DNA from: Hyphomonas oceanitis SCH89
GTDB lineage: Bacteria > Pseudomonadota > Alphaproteobacteria > Caulobacterales > Hyphomonadaceae
Assembly (NCBI RefSeq): GCF_000685295.1
Contig: NZ_ARYL01000020.1
Coordinates: 19,854 to 83,853 of the forward strand
Direction: 5' to 3'
Length of the DNA stretch: 64,000 nucleotides
In this document: one piece after another, positions 18,104 through 26,115 of the stretch
Layout: the number at the start of each line of letters is the position of its first letter
How positions within the stretch are numbered: position 1 is the stretch's first letter
Notes under the pieces: model-generated
The model's database searches: none
Told to the model about the DNA's origin: nothing
What the model saw: the letters and a program-made list of their open reading frames with translations, nothing else
Translations under genes and position numbers: made by a program

Positions 18104-19300
18104 CTATGCGACGTTCACCAGCGGGACAGCGGGGCGTTTTCGCGTCAGTTCCCAAATGGCAACCAGGAGGAGATAGGCCCCGGCAACCTGGTAGGTCTTC
18201 AGGACTGTCAGGTGACTGAACAAGAGCGCGATGGCAATGTTGTAGACCACTGAGAGCCCTTCAATGAGTGCGCTCATCACCGATGTCGTTGTCGCTCGGT
18301 TGGCGCCATCCAGCGCCTTCTGGAACCGGCTCATGGTCAGGACCATGAGCGGCGCGACAAGAATGTAGGCAATGGCAAGCGCGCACAGGGCAAAAACGGG
18401 CGCAAGGAAGCCGGACACGAGCAGGGCGCCCCCGCAGATCATTGGCGCGAGCCAGTTGAGCGCGGCAAAATGCTCGAACTTGCCGGCATGATAGCCGAGG
18501 GCGAGGCGCGCCAGTCCCATCAACGCCATCGTGATGCCGATCGACCAGACCGGCATCTTGATCGCCAGCAGGAACAGCTGGTTGAAGTCCTCGAGCGTGC
18601 TGAGAAAGGTCACGCAGATCGCTACATAGAGGGTGACATGGCGCACGTCCGCCTTGGCAAAATACTCGCCCCAGGTTGATCGCAGCAGGGCAGGGGCCTG
18701 TTTCAGCGACACATGGGCGCTCTGGCGCGGTGTGACGCGCATATCAGTCAGGAAGCACGCTGCCAGGGCGCAAATGCCAAGGGGGGCCAGAGAGGCCCAG
18801 AAGGCAAGTTCGAGATTCTGGCTGGCGATAAGCCCGCCGAGCGCAGCGCCGGCCAGGGTGGCGCCATCCTGGAAGGCCCGCTCCTTCCCCAGGATTGCTG
18901 TATACCTGGCCTCCTGCGCATGGACAGCCACATGTTCGTAAAGCAGCGCCTCCTTGGTGCCCGAGCGCAGGGCCGAAGCGAGCGACCAGAACGCGATGCC
19001 GAGAAAGTAAAGGGAGACGTGCCCGTCCGCGAAAATCCAGATGACGAAGCAGGCGCCCTTCACGAGCGGCGATAGGACCAGCAATCGGCGTCGGTCTATC
19101 ATGTCACCGAGCAAGCCGGCCGGAATCTCGAAAAGGATGATGCAGCCGGCCCAGAAGGCAAGGAGCGCGCCGATGACTTCAGGCGAGACGCCCTTCAGCT
19201 GGAAATAGGCTGGGAAGATCGCATAGCCGAAGATGAAATCATAAGAGATGACATGGAGGTAGTAGAAGAAGAGCGTTCGGGTGAATGAGGATTGGGCCAT
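18104..19300 (-). CDS. Major facilitator superfamily transporter
   Basis: About 398 residues from the ATG at 19300 (GAGAG upstream); a frame extended to 19405 has no ribosome site. Twelve hydrophobic segments are recognisable. The loop between helices 2 and 3 carries the MFS signature GDMIDRRRLLVLSP. It lies upstream of the receptor-phosphatase genes on the same strand but 254 bases away, so co-transcription is uncertain. The substrate is unknown; efflux or uptake are both possible. Confidence 0.85.
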   Translation of the reverse strand: MAQSSFTRTLFFYYLHVISYDFIFGYAIFPAYFQLKGVSPEVIGALLAFWAGCIILFEIPAGLLGDMIDRRRLLVLSPLVKGACFVIWIFADGHVSLYFLGIAFWSLASALRSGTKEALLYEHVAVHAQEARYTAILGKERAFQDGATLAGAALGGLIASQNLELAFWASLAPLGICALAACFLTDMRVTPRQSAHVSLKQAPALLRSTWGEYFAKADVRHVTLYVAICVTFLSTLEDFNQLFLLAIKMPVWSIGITMALMGLARLALGYHAGKFEHFAALNWLAPMICGGALLVSGFLAPVFALCALAIAYILVAPLMVLTMSRFQKALDGANRATTTSVMSALIEGLSVVYNIAIALLFSHLTVLKTYQVAGAYLLLVAIWELTRKRPAVPLVNVA

Positions 19301-19500
19301 CCGGTTTCTCTCTGCCACCTTGCGGTCTCGGTGACCAATCGCCTGAAACTGCGCGTGAAAATAGTCATTCGCCTGCTTGAGAGCAGCTTGGGGGTGGCGC
19401 GTCATGTGAGCGAAAACGCCTCAGCCAAAAAAGTGCTAGATATTTATCAGTGATTGGATTGTCGCTGACCTGCCATCTTCATGAAATGGAAGATGCTTTT

Positions 19501-19830
19501 TTAGCGAGCGTGCAGATCCTCAACGCTGAGATTGAATGATTGTCGATATTTTTTCAGGATCGCGCTCAATTCTTCATCAGATAGGGCAAGACGATGGGCC
19601 GGAACGGGGGCGGGAGTGCCGGGCTTGGCTGGTGGTTCATGTTGACGAAACGGATATGACCAGCCCGTCAACCGATTAAGAATCATTGTGACCAGGGCAA
19701 GAGTAAGGCGGCCGATCAGGACCGGCGCCAAGGCGATGCGGAATCCGAGATTAAGTATTGCCGGCTTCCTTATCGCGGCCCTTATGGCCACAGCACCTGC
19801 AATAGTTGAGTGGACACGTCCAATAGCCAC
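19501..19830 (-). CDS. Small hypothetical protein
   Basis: 109 residues from a GTG. A hydrophobic N-terminal half (AIRKPAILNLGFRIALAPVLIGRLTLALVTMIL) could be one membrane helix. A proline-rich linker follows, then a charged helical tail with LSDEELSAILKKYRQSFNLSVEDL. The tail looks like a real protein segment, but no family was recognised, the start has poor spacing to its ribosome site, and a shorter form is possible. Confidence 0.35.
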   Translation of the reverse strand: MAIGRVHSTIAGAVAIRAAIRKPAILNLGFRIALAPVLIGRLTLALVTMILNRLTGWSYPFRQHEPPAKPGTPAPVPAHRLALSDEELSAILKKYRQSFNLSVEDLHAR

Positions 19831-19926
19831 CTCTCCCGTACATGATCGATGTGACGTGCTCCGGCTTATCGAACAGACCCGCGATAGCGGGCAGGGGAGG
19901 GGGATGCCTAAATGTGCATTCGATTC

Positions 19927-19996
19927 ATACGCATTCGCGTATTAACTTGATTTATACGAGTTCGCGTATATATAGGTTTCATGCGCGAACGCGTAT
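19927..19996. promoter_or_regulatory. Three phased operators in front of hipBA pair 2
   Basis: Three 16-base near-palindromes begin exactly 27 bases apart: ATACGCATTCGCGTAT at 19927, ATACGAGTTCGCGTAT at 19954 and ATGCGCGAACGCGTAT at 19981. Half-sites ATACGC and GCGTAT are shared. The last copy ends just before the AAGGAGAT ribosome site of the antitoxin gene. Tandem phased sites just upstream of a HipB gene strongly suggest autorepression by this antitoxin. Confidence 0.8.
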
Positions 19997-20004
19997 AAGG
20001 AGAT

Positions 20005-20256
20005 ATGCCGATGTCAGACCTCGTACGGAGCCCGCGAATGGCAGGGGATATGGTGCGCAAGGCGCGCATGGAGGCTGGCTGGACGCAAGCTGAACTCGGG
20101 GCACGCATGCGGGTGCGCCAAGCCACCGTGTCCAAACTGGAAGCCGGCGAACCGGCGACGCGCATGGAGGTCTTTTTCGATGCATTGACTGCCCTTGGCC
20201 TCGAACTCGTGGTCGCTAAGCGCGGCAGCAAAGCGGATTTCGGAGATCTGTTCTGA
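20005..20256 (+). CDS. HipB-type antitoxin, XRE family (pair 2)
   Basis: 83 residues with an XRE helix-turn-helix (MVRKARMEAGWTQAELGARM, VRQATVSKLEAGEPATRMEV, about residues 17-60) and a short C-terminal tail ending DFGDLF, typical of HipB proteins. An AAGGAGAT ribosome site lies at 19997-20004. The stop and the hipA start overlap as TGATG. It is the probable ligand of the three operators just upstream. Confidence 0.9.
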   Translation: MPMSDLVRSPRMAGDMVRKARMEAGWTQAELGARMRVRQATVSKLEAGEPATRMEVFFDALTALGLELVVAKRGSKADFGDLF

Positions 20257-21569
20257 TGGCGCGCCGGACCCAGACACAGCGGCTGAACATCTATCTGAAT
20301 GCCCGCTCCGTCGGCCGGATCGAAAAAGCTGGCTCCGGCGCCGTCTCCTTTGTCTATGATACCGACTGGGTGGCTTGGGAGGGAGCTATGCCAGTGTCGA
20401 TTTCGCTGCCTCTCTCGGAGGAGGTCTTCCGGGGTCAGCAGGTCGTCAATGTCTTCGAAAACCTCTTGCCCGATGCCGACCGGGTCCGGCGCAACGTGGC
20501 CGAGAGGCTTGGCGCAGAGGGGGTCGATGCGTTTTCGCTTCTGGCCGTGACCGGACGCGACTGCGTGGGGGCCCTGCAATTCCTGTCTCCGGACGACACG
20601 CCGGGGGCGGCAGGTGAGGTGACCGGAACGGTGATGAGCGAGGCGGGCATCGCAGCGCTCATCCGCGGTCTGCACGTCAATCCTCTGGGGCTCGATCCGG
20701 AAGATGATGCCTTTCGCATTTCGATTGCCGGGGCCCAGGACAAGACCGCCCTGTTGAAAAAGGACGGTGTTTGGTGCCGCCCGACCGGCACGACGGCAAC
20801 GACCCATATTCTGAAGCCGGCGATCGGCGTCATTCAGAACGAGATCGATCTCACCGACAGTGTGCAGAACGAATACGTCTGCCTGAAGCTTTGCGCCTTG
20901 CTCGGCCTTGACGTTGCCGAAGCTGAGATCGCGGAGTTCGAAGACCAGCTTGCGCTCAGCATCACGCGATTCGATAGACTGTGGACGCAGGACGGCCGCC
21001 TGCTGCGACTGCCGCAGGAAGATTTCTGTCAGGCCTTGTCTGTGCCGTCGACCCGAAAATATCAGAATGAGGGTGGACCAGGCGTTCTGGACATCCTTGA
21101 CCGGTTGAAGGAGAGCGACCGGGCGAATGAGGACCGGTACGCGTTCTTTAAGGCGCAGGTCGTCTTCTGGCTACTTGGCGCCACCGACGGGCATGCCAAG
21201 AATTTCTCGATCGCGCTTCAGCCCGGCGGAGGCTTTTGGCTGACGAAACTCTATGATGTCCTGACCACACAGCCGGTTGTGGATGCGGGACGGATTTCCC
21301 AGAACCAGTTTAAGCTGGCCATGTCCCTCGGGGATCGCAATCGCTATCAGGTCAACCAGATTGCCCGCCGCCATTTCGAGCAGACTGCCGGTGCCGCTGG
21401 CTTGCCCAAGGGCACGGTTGAAAATATCTGTGCGGAGCTGGACGAAGCCGTTCCGATCGCGCTGGAGGCGCTCGGCGCGCTCGTCGACAATACCGTTCCC
21501 GAGGCCATCGTTGAGAGTATCGGCTGCGGTATGCGCACCCGGCTCGCCGCGCTGAATATTCATGAATAG
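20256..21569 (+). CDS. hipA: HipA-type serine/threonine kinase toxin (pair 2)
   Basis: 437 residues. The N-terminal subdomain has YLNARSVGRIEKAGSGAVSF and VFENLLPDADRVRR. The kinase core shows the nucleotide-binding SIAGAQDKTALL (about residue 155), the catalytic loop ATDGHAKNFSI near residues 309-319, and the metal-binding TKLYDVLTTQP near 328-338. This is the classical HipA layout, closer to the Escherichia coli type than pair 1 is. The antitoxin is translationally coupled. The target is unknown. Confidence 0.93.
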   Translation: MARRTQTQRLNIYLNARSVGRIEKAGSGAVSFVYDTDWVAWEGAMPVSISLPLSEEVFRGQQVVNVFENLLPDADRVRRNVAERLGAEGVDAFSLLAVTGRDCVGALQFLSPDDTPGAAGEVTGTVMSEAGIAALIRGLHVNPLGLDPEDDAFRISIAGAQDKTALLKKDGVWCRPTGTTATTHILKPAIGVIQNEIDLTDSVQNEYVCLKLCALLGLDVAEAEIAEFEDQLALSITRFDRLWTQDGRLLRLPQEDFCQALSVPSTRKYQNEGGPGVLDILDRLKESDRANEDRYAFFKAQVVFWLLGATDGHAKNFSIALQPGGGFWLTKLYDVLTTQPVVDAGRISQNQFKLAMSLGDRNRYQVNQIARRHFEQTAGAAGLPKGTVENICAELDEAVPIALEALGALVDNTVPEAIVESIGCGMRTRLAALNIHE

Positions 21570-22231
21570 CATTCCTCGGATCGGTCGACCTGTGAGCCGT
21601 CGCCCTAAACGTCCGGCAACGCTGAAGGCGGAGCCGTGCCCAGCGTGACGAGGGTACACATGGTGGCATCTGCGACGGAATAGCCATGTTGAATCACGCT
21701 GCGGGCTTCCAGCCGTTTCAGAGATTCCAAGCGTACATCCTGATTGTGCCCTCAAGCAACATCAGCCTGGCCGAGGCCGATCGAATTACTGAGCCCGAAA
21801 TCGCCGTGACGTCCACGCGTAAGGATACAGGGTTCAGCTTAGCGAGCATGAAAGGGGAAACTCTGCCCGCCTATACAGCCTCGAGCCGCTGAGCACAGAC
21901 CCGCGATCCCTAAGCAGAACAAGCGCCGCTCCCAGGATATTTTCGCCCTCCTTTCCAAGCCGCTTGTTCTTGGTTCGCACACTGCAGGAACGCGCCCGCA
22001 GTTGCTGATCACTGAATCAACCGGAGGGGCTGATGGGACAAACAAGAAATTACCGATCGCGTAAGCGTGGTGTGATATCAGGCTTGAGCCTCTCGGACTT
22101 TCGACCTGGCTGCGCAATTGGATATGCGTGATCCGGATAGGGCCGACCGTTTGGGTGGTGGATCATTGGTATTATGGATTGGTCGCGTGTGGGTGTTGTG
22201 CCGGCAGGTCCGAGCGCCGCCCGGACGCCAT
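21570..22231. other. 662-base stretch without a supported gene
   Basis: Short frames exist on both strands (the longest is 92 codons on the minus strand), but none has a ribosome site plus recognisable protein features. Low coding density is in keeping with an accessory or decayed region. Confidence 0.5.
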
Positions 22232-22453
22232 TCAGAAACTGTCGAGAAAGAACGCAAGGTCAAGCAGGCGGTCTGCCGCGAGGATCTCGATTCGCTTTCG
22301 CAATTCGCCGGCCTCACCTCTGACCTGTTTCTCGCCCAACCTGAACGCGACTGTAATATCGGTGCCGTTGAGCGCGTGAACGGCCTTCACCGACACGTCT
22401 CGGTCCTCCAGGTCAATCAGAACTTTGTCGAAACTCCACATTTTGATTCGCAT
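22232..22453 (-). CDS. Small hypothetical protein with a strong ribosome site
   Basis: 73 residues (begins MRIKMWSFDKVLIDLEDRD). A near-consensus AGGGAGG lies 5-6 bases before the ATG, which is the main reason for accepting the gene. The protein is charged, without signal or membrane segments; the middle (VKAVHALNGTDITVAFRLG) looks beta-rich and the end is helical. The family was not recognised. Confidence 0.55.
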   Translation of the reverse strand: MRIKMWSFDKVLIDLEDRDVSVKAVHALNGTDITVAFRLGEKQVRGEAGELRKRIEILAADRLLDLAFFLDSF

Positions 22454-22682
22454 GTCTGCCTCCCTCGCCGTAGCTTATGAGAGGCACAGCAGGGCACTTC
22501 GCGTCCTTTGTCTCGGTTGGGTTGAAGAGGCCTGTTGCTGATGTGACTGGCGCGAACACTTTATCCCGTTCGTCCGCGTTTTACTCGCCAGCGTCCACGG
22601 ATGGCGACTGACGCATCCGACTAATAAAAATTACCTGCCGGATACGCGCGCTATGTCGTTGAGTGAGCGGAGGCTGTCCTTG

Positions 22683-22697
22683 CGGATAGCCTATCCG
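22683..22697. promoter_or_regulatory. 15-bp palindrome upstream of an XRE gene
   Basis: CGGATAG-C-CTATCCG is a perfect inverted repeat 22 bases before the ATG of the XRE gene at 22720. The position fits an autoregulatory operator overlapping the leader or promoter. Confidence 0.5.
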
Positions 22698-22719
22698 TGA
22701 CACGAGAGAGCGCGCCGAG

Positions 22720-23082
22720 ATGACCGATGATAAACCAAAAGCGCACCGAGCTCCCAGCGAGATGGATCTCAGGGTCAGCGCGCGGCTAAAGGTTGCACGC
22801 CGGGCAGCGGGGCTGACACTTGTCGAACTCGCCGGACGGCTTGGCTTGTCCCATCAGCAGCTTCAGAAATACGAGCAGGGAAAGAACAGGATCTCGGCGG
22901 GCTTGCTGTATTCGATCGCTTCTGAGCTCGGGGTGTCGCTTGCTGTATTCTTTGAGAGCGCTCAGGCACCGTTGGAAACCCCGGCGTCGCGCGCGCGCAG
23001 GCAAGCGGTCCATATCATCTCCCGAATACCTGACGCTGAAATGGACCGGGTCGTCAGGGTGCTCAAGGCCTTGTGCGATTAG
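22720..23082 (+). CDS. XRE-family transcriptional regulator
   Basis: 120 residues with a clear XRE domain at about residues 17-75 (LKVARRAAGLTLVELAGRLG, LSHQQLQKYEQGKNRISAGL). The SHQQLQKYE recognition-helix region is shared with the regulator at 40.1 kb, so the two are paralogues. The C-terminal helix (DAEMDRVVRVLKALCD) may dimerise. Its 3' end overlaps the convergent DUF6499/DUF2285 gene by 20 bases. The target is unknown; self-regulation through the 22683 palindrome is likely. Confidence 0.88.
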   Translation: MTDDKPKAHRAPSEMDLRVSARLKVARRAAGLTLVELAGRLGLSHQQLQKYEQGKNRISAGLLYSIASELGVSLAVFFESAQAPLETPASRARRQAVHIISRIPDAEMDRVVRVLKALCD

Positions 23083-24028
23083 TCAAATCCCCGATGCCGG
23101 CAGCCGGTTCTCCGGTCGCAGCAACGCGAACTGAACGTGCAGGTGGGAAAGTCCGATTAGCAGATGACCCGTCAACATGCCCTGCCGTGTGAGCGGGAGA
23201 AAAGCCGGGCCGACGAGCGCGGCCAGAAGACAGAAGTTCGAAATATCCGCCATCGCGCAAGTGCCGGCCTTTGGCAAGGCGCCGCGCCATTTCTGCTTTC
23301 ATCGCGGTGGAACCGCTATTCCAAGCCTCGGAGACGCGCGCTTCACTGTAAAAAATCATGGCGGTCTGGCGGTAGCAGAGGCCACTTTCGTGCGCCTCGA
23401 GTGCCACGAGCGCATTGCGAAGCAAGACATGGCGGCGTGTCCAGACAGGAGCACTGGCTTCGCCGAGCAGTCGTCTGGCCTGGGCGAGCGCGCGCGTCTC
23501 GGCCCCGGCGCGGTGGACGGAGGAAAGCGACACGTCAAACTTGGTCTCCGTCGCTCCGGAGCGGAAAGACAGGCCGCGATAGCGTACCTGCAAAACGCAT
23601 CCGCTCCCCCGCAGAAGGAGATGAGCCTGACCAGATCCATCGGTAAGGTGGGTCACCTTGCACTGTTGAACCGCAAGGTCGAACAATCCATCTGGCTCGT
23701 CAGTCGCGCGCTCGCGGCCGAAGAGGGCAACCTTTCCGGGACAGGCGCGATCCGACCAGAAGACATTTGTCCGGCTTGCCGGAAGATTGACGTCAGGAAA
23801 TGTGAGAAGTCCCCAGGTCTCGGCCAGCCGGTTTCGCCGGGCGAGTCTGACGTGCTGAGCATCGCCTGTTAAATCTCCGGATATCGCGGATGTATCGCTC
23901 CGAGCATTGGACTGGAATCGATGGTTGCGTCTCAGGAATTCCCAGGCCCAGTCGCTCGTTGATAGGTTTATTGTATCGTCGTAGCGCTGCAGGATATCGC
24001 TGAAGGATTTGATGTGACGTATTTGCAT
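23063..24028 (-). CDS. DUF6499/DUF2285 protein, typical of integrative elements
   Basis: About 321 residues from the ATG at 24028 (GGGGAAGCGGG upstream). The N-terminus has SDWAWEFLRRNHRFQSNARSD, the DUF6499 signature. The region from about residue 140 to 265 (HLLLRGSGCVLQVRYRG, LRNALVALEAHESGLCYRQ, ending RHLRDGGYFELL) matches DUF2285. Such proteins are found next to relaxase and conjugation genes on integrative elements and are thought to bind DNA. The last 55 residues go beyond the normal end of the domain and look low in quality, so a frameshift near the 3' end is possible. Confidence 0.75.
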   Translation of the reverse strand: MQIRHIKSFSDILQRYDDTINLSTSDWAWEFLRRNHRFQSNARSDTSAISGDLTGDAQHVRLARRNRLAETWGLLTFPDVNLPASRTNVFWSDRACPGKVALFGRERATDEPDGLFDLAVQQCKVTHLTDGSGQAHLLLRGSGCVLQVRYRGLSFRSGATETKFDVSLSSVHRAGAETRALAQARRLLGEASAPVWTRRHVLLRNALVALEAHESGLCYRQTAMIFYSEARVSEAWNSGSTAMKAEMARRLAKGRHLRDGGYFELLSSGRARRPGFSPAHTAGHVDGSSANRTFPPARSVRVAATGEPAAGIGDLTNRTRP

Positions 24029-24403
24029 GATCCCGCTTCCCCACCAGGCTCTGTGGCAGCGCCGGAAATACAACCAAAAGAAGAAATAAAATGCAACCGA
24101 AATGCTTGGCCATTTTCCATTTGAATAGACCGTCCGGGGGCGCGATGGGCACCGCCTAAGGGCTCGTCAAAGCGTCGAGGTGGGCAGCCTATTGTCGCGC
24201 GCATCGGTATGCTGTGGAATCAGGCTGCTATTGAGAAGCGGACTAAAACCCGAACGCATCTCCGTCATTGTCCGCTCACGGGTTTCATCGTGGCGCATAA
24301 CCGGCACGTCGCGCATTTTTCTTGCGATAATGGCCTGACTATAGGGGTGGCTGAAGAGTGCAGGGGCGCTCGAATAGCATTGCCCGCCACCGCCTAATTG
24401 TAG
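24029..24403. other. 375-base gap without a supported gene
   Basis: Nothing convincing was found on either strand. It probably holds the promoter of the DUF6499/DUF2285 gene. A minus-strand frame at about 24113 begins with a signal-like hydrophobic stretch but has no ribosome site and runs into the known gene. Confidence 0.5.
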
Positions 24404-24643
24404 TTATTTTGTGGAAGTAACTTTCTCCAGTATTTTTCCCCACGATCCACTTATTGCTTCGACAAGTTTCAAGAACTCTATCACATCAAGGCGACGTTCA
24501 CCCAACTCGACTTTGGCCACATAAGACTGTGGCACATCGAGGATGTCAGCCACAGCCTGTTGGGAAAGACCAGCGCTATGTCGCGCGGCCTTCAGTTCTT
24601 CGAGCAGAACCCGGTGCGCTCTTGTTCTCAGGGATTTGGTCAC
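24404..24643 (-). CDS. Small XRE-family regulator
   Basis: 79 residues, nearly all helix-turn-helix (LKAARHSAGLSQQAVADILD, VPQSYVAKVELGERRLDVIE). The start is a GTG at 24643 with GAGG seven bases upstream. An inverted repeat GTAATCC/GGATTAC lies 30-67 bases upstream. Similar one-domain regulators serve as antitoxins or element repressors; no toxin gene is adjacent, so the role stays open. Confidence 0.8.
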   Translation of the reverse strand: MTKSLRTRAHRVLLEELKAARHSAGLSQQAVADILDVPQSYVAKVELGERRLDVIEFLKLVEAISGSWGKILEKVTSTK

Positions 24644-25017
24644 GTCAGCCTCAAGTAAAAACTTGTTGCATTCGTAATCCCAATGTCGGATAAACCCATT
24701 TTAGGATTACAAAGAATTGCGGCAGGCAGGGGATCAAAGCCTATGAGAACTGAGGTGACCGTTCGTAATGCACCAAGTGCAGCGGCACCGATTAATTCGG
24801 TCTGGAGCGAAAACGAAAGAAAACCAGAGATTTCGGGTCCAACGAGTGCCGGGCTTCACTCAAATTCAGATCTGCGACCAACATTCACGCGTCAGATTTT
24901 TCTTCCTTTCCGGTCCCAGATCGTTGGTCGTTTGAGAGTGTTAACCTCGGCAAATCTCCTTCCGGGACGGGCAGAAGAACATCATGTAACCGACCGATTT
25001 CTGAGAAGTTCTGATCG
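24644..25017. other. 374-base gap with one inverted repeat
   Basis: No gene is supported; a long plus-strand frame across it is the shadow of the next XRE gene. GTAATCC at 24674-24680 and GGATTAC at 24704-24710 form a perfect 7-bp inverted repeat upstream of the XRE gene at 24643, a candidate operator. Confidence 0.45.
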
Positions 25018-25362
25018 TCACTTCTTCATTGAGCCGAGTGCCTCGATCTGTATGCGAGCGATCCTGAGGTGTTCTGATGAAAGGGATCGAATGCGGTCGA
25101 TTACCTCATTTTCTTCCCGGATCCTTGACCGCGACTTCCGGCCCGGCGCCGGGGCTTGCACAAGCGCGTCTATCGGAACGTCCAGCGCTTCGGCTATTAG
25201 GATCAGGGTATCAAGCGAGGGGAGGGCGTGGGCGCGTTCGAGATTGCTCAGGCTCGCAGACGTTCGATTGATACGCTCAGCCAAATCTTCCTGGGTTAAG
25301 CCCCTGGCGCGCCGCGCCGCTCGGATGGCGGCGGCAATCTGCTCTCTTCGGGCATTGTCCAT
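25018..25362 (-). CDS. XRE-family regulator divergent from the lasso-cluster sigma factor
   Basis: About 114 residues from the ATG at 25362. XRE domain near residues 8-65 (IRAARRARGLTQEDLAERIN, RTSASLSNLERAHALPSLDT), then a basic linker and a C-terminal helix. It is transcribed divergently from the ECF sigma gene. A perfect palindrome sits in the shared promoter region, so this protein is a candidate controller of the sigma-FecR-receptor operon as well as of itself. Confidence 0.88.
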   Translation of the reverse strand: MDNARREQIAAAIRAARRARGLTQEDLAERINRTSASLSNLERAHALPSLDTLILIAEALDVPIDALVQAPAPGRKSRSRIREENEVIDRIRSLSSEHLRIARIQIEALGSMKK

Positions 25363-25393
25363 GCCCCAAGTTGGCTTGTGGAAAGGAGAATGC

Positions 25394-25411
25394 CATAAAG
25401 TCAACTTTATG
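25394..25411. promoter_or_regulatory. 18-bp palindrome in the XRE / ECF sigma divergent promoter
   Basis: CATAAAGT-CA-ACTTTATG is a perfect inverted repeat, 31 bases upstream of the XRE start and 88 bases upstream of the sigma start, in an AT-rich stretch. Related AAGTT/AACTT half-sites recur up to 25470. It is a probable XRE operator; the link to the XRE protein is inference. Confidence 0.55.
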
Positions 25412-25499
25412 TTTTCGCTGGAAAACAAACTGAACTTAAACTATACGTTGAAGTTATCGAAAAACTTATAGTCCACGTTTGGCTGGAGGTTCGGAATCA

Positions 25500-26105
25500 G
25501 TGGAGAAAATTGAAACCCACTCTTTGTCGATGGCGCTACAGGCTCCCGAATTGTCGATCGGAACAGCCCCAGGTGGGTCTCCCGGGCTCGCGCAAATGTA
25601 CCGGTCGCTCCATACCGAACTCCTTCGTTTCGCCCGCTTGCGCATTGGCGCGGCCGATGCTGAAGATCTTGTCCAGGAAGCCTTCATCTCTGCCAAACGC
25701 GCCTATGCAGACAAGCCGACGGAAGAGTTGCGCCCTCTTCTCTACACGATCCTGCGCAACCTGACCCGCGACTATCTAAAATCAGGTTATGTCAGACACC
25801 GCCGCCAAAGTACCGATATCGGCGATGAGGAAGATCGGCTCGCCTGTCGCAGAACCCTGAACCCGGAGCAGCAGCTGATGGATAGTCAAATCCTGGTCGT
25901 CGCGCAGGCTGCCCTTGGCAAGCTGAAACCGCGCCAGAGAGAGGCGCTCGAACTCCACCGGCTCGAGGGCCTGACACACAATGCCATTGCCGAGCGCCTC
26001 GGCGTATCGCCACGCACTGTAAGGAGTGATATAGCCAATGCTCTGGGAGCTGTTTCGAAAGCCCTTTTGAAATCCGGCCTCCCGCGCAATGACAGGGCTA
26101 AGTGA
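25500..26105 (+). CDS. ECF (FecI-type) sigma factor of the lasso cluster
   Basis: About 201 residues from a GTG that follows GGAGG by 11 bases; a TTG at 25479 precedes the ribosome site. Sigma-70 region 2 is at about residues 35-95 (LRFARLRIGAADAEDLVQEAF, LLYTILRNLTRDYLK). Region 4 is near 140-190 (LKPRQREALELHRLEGLTHN, AIAERLGVSPRTVRSDI). With the adjacent FecR and an STN-containing receptor it forms a cell-surface signalling system. It is expected to activate the receptor and isopeptidase genes. Confidence 0.93.
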   Translation: MEKIETHSLSMALQAPELSIGTAPGGSPGLAQMYRSLHTELLRFARLRIGAADAEDLVQEAFISAKRAYADKPTEELRPLLYTILRNLTRDYLKSGYVRHRRQSTDIGDEEDRLACRRTLNPEQQLMDSQILVVAQAALGKLKPRQREALELHRLEGLTHNAIAERLGVSPRTVRSDIANALGAVSKALLKSGLPRNDRAK

Positions 26106-26115
26106 ACCCCGCGTG

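Noticed and set aside
23793..24113. Minus-strand frame beginning with a signal-like segment (MAKHFGCILFLLLVVFPALPQ)
   Set aside because: No convincing ribosome site; the frame then runs through the DUF6499 region in another frame with no protein-like character.
24683..25471. 262-codon plus-strand frame across the XRE gene at 25.0-25.4 kb
   Set aside because: Antisense shadow; the opposite strand encodes a recognisable XRE domain, and the plus frame is rich in Arg/Ser with no features.
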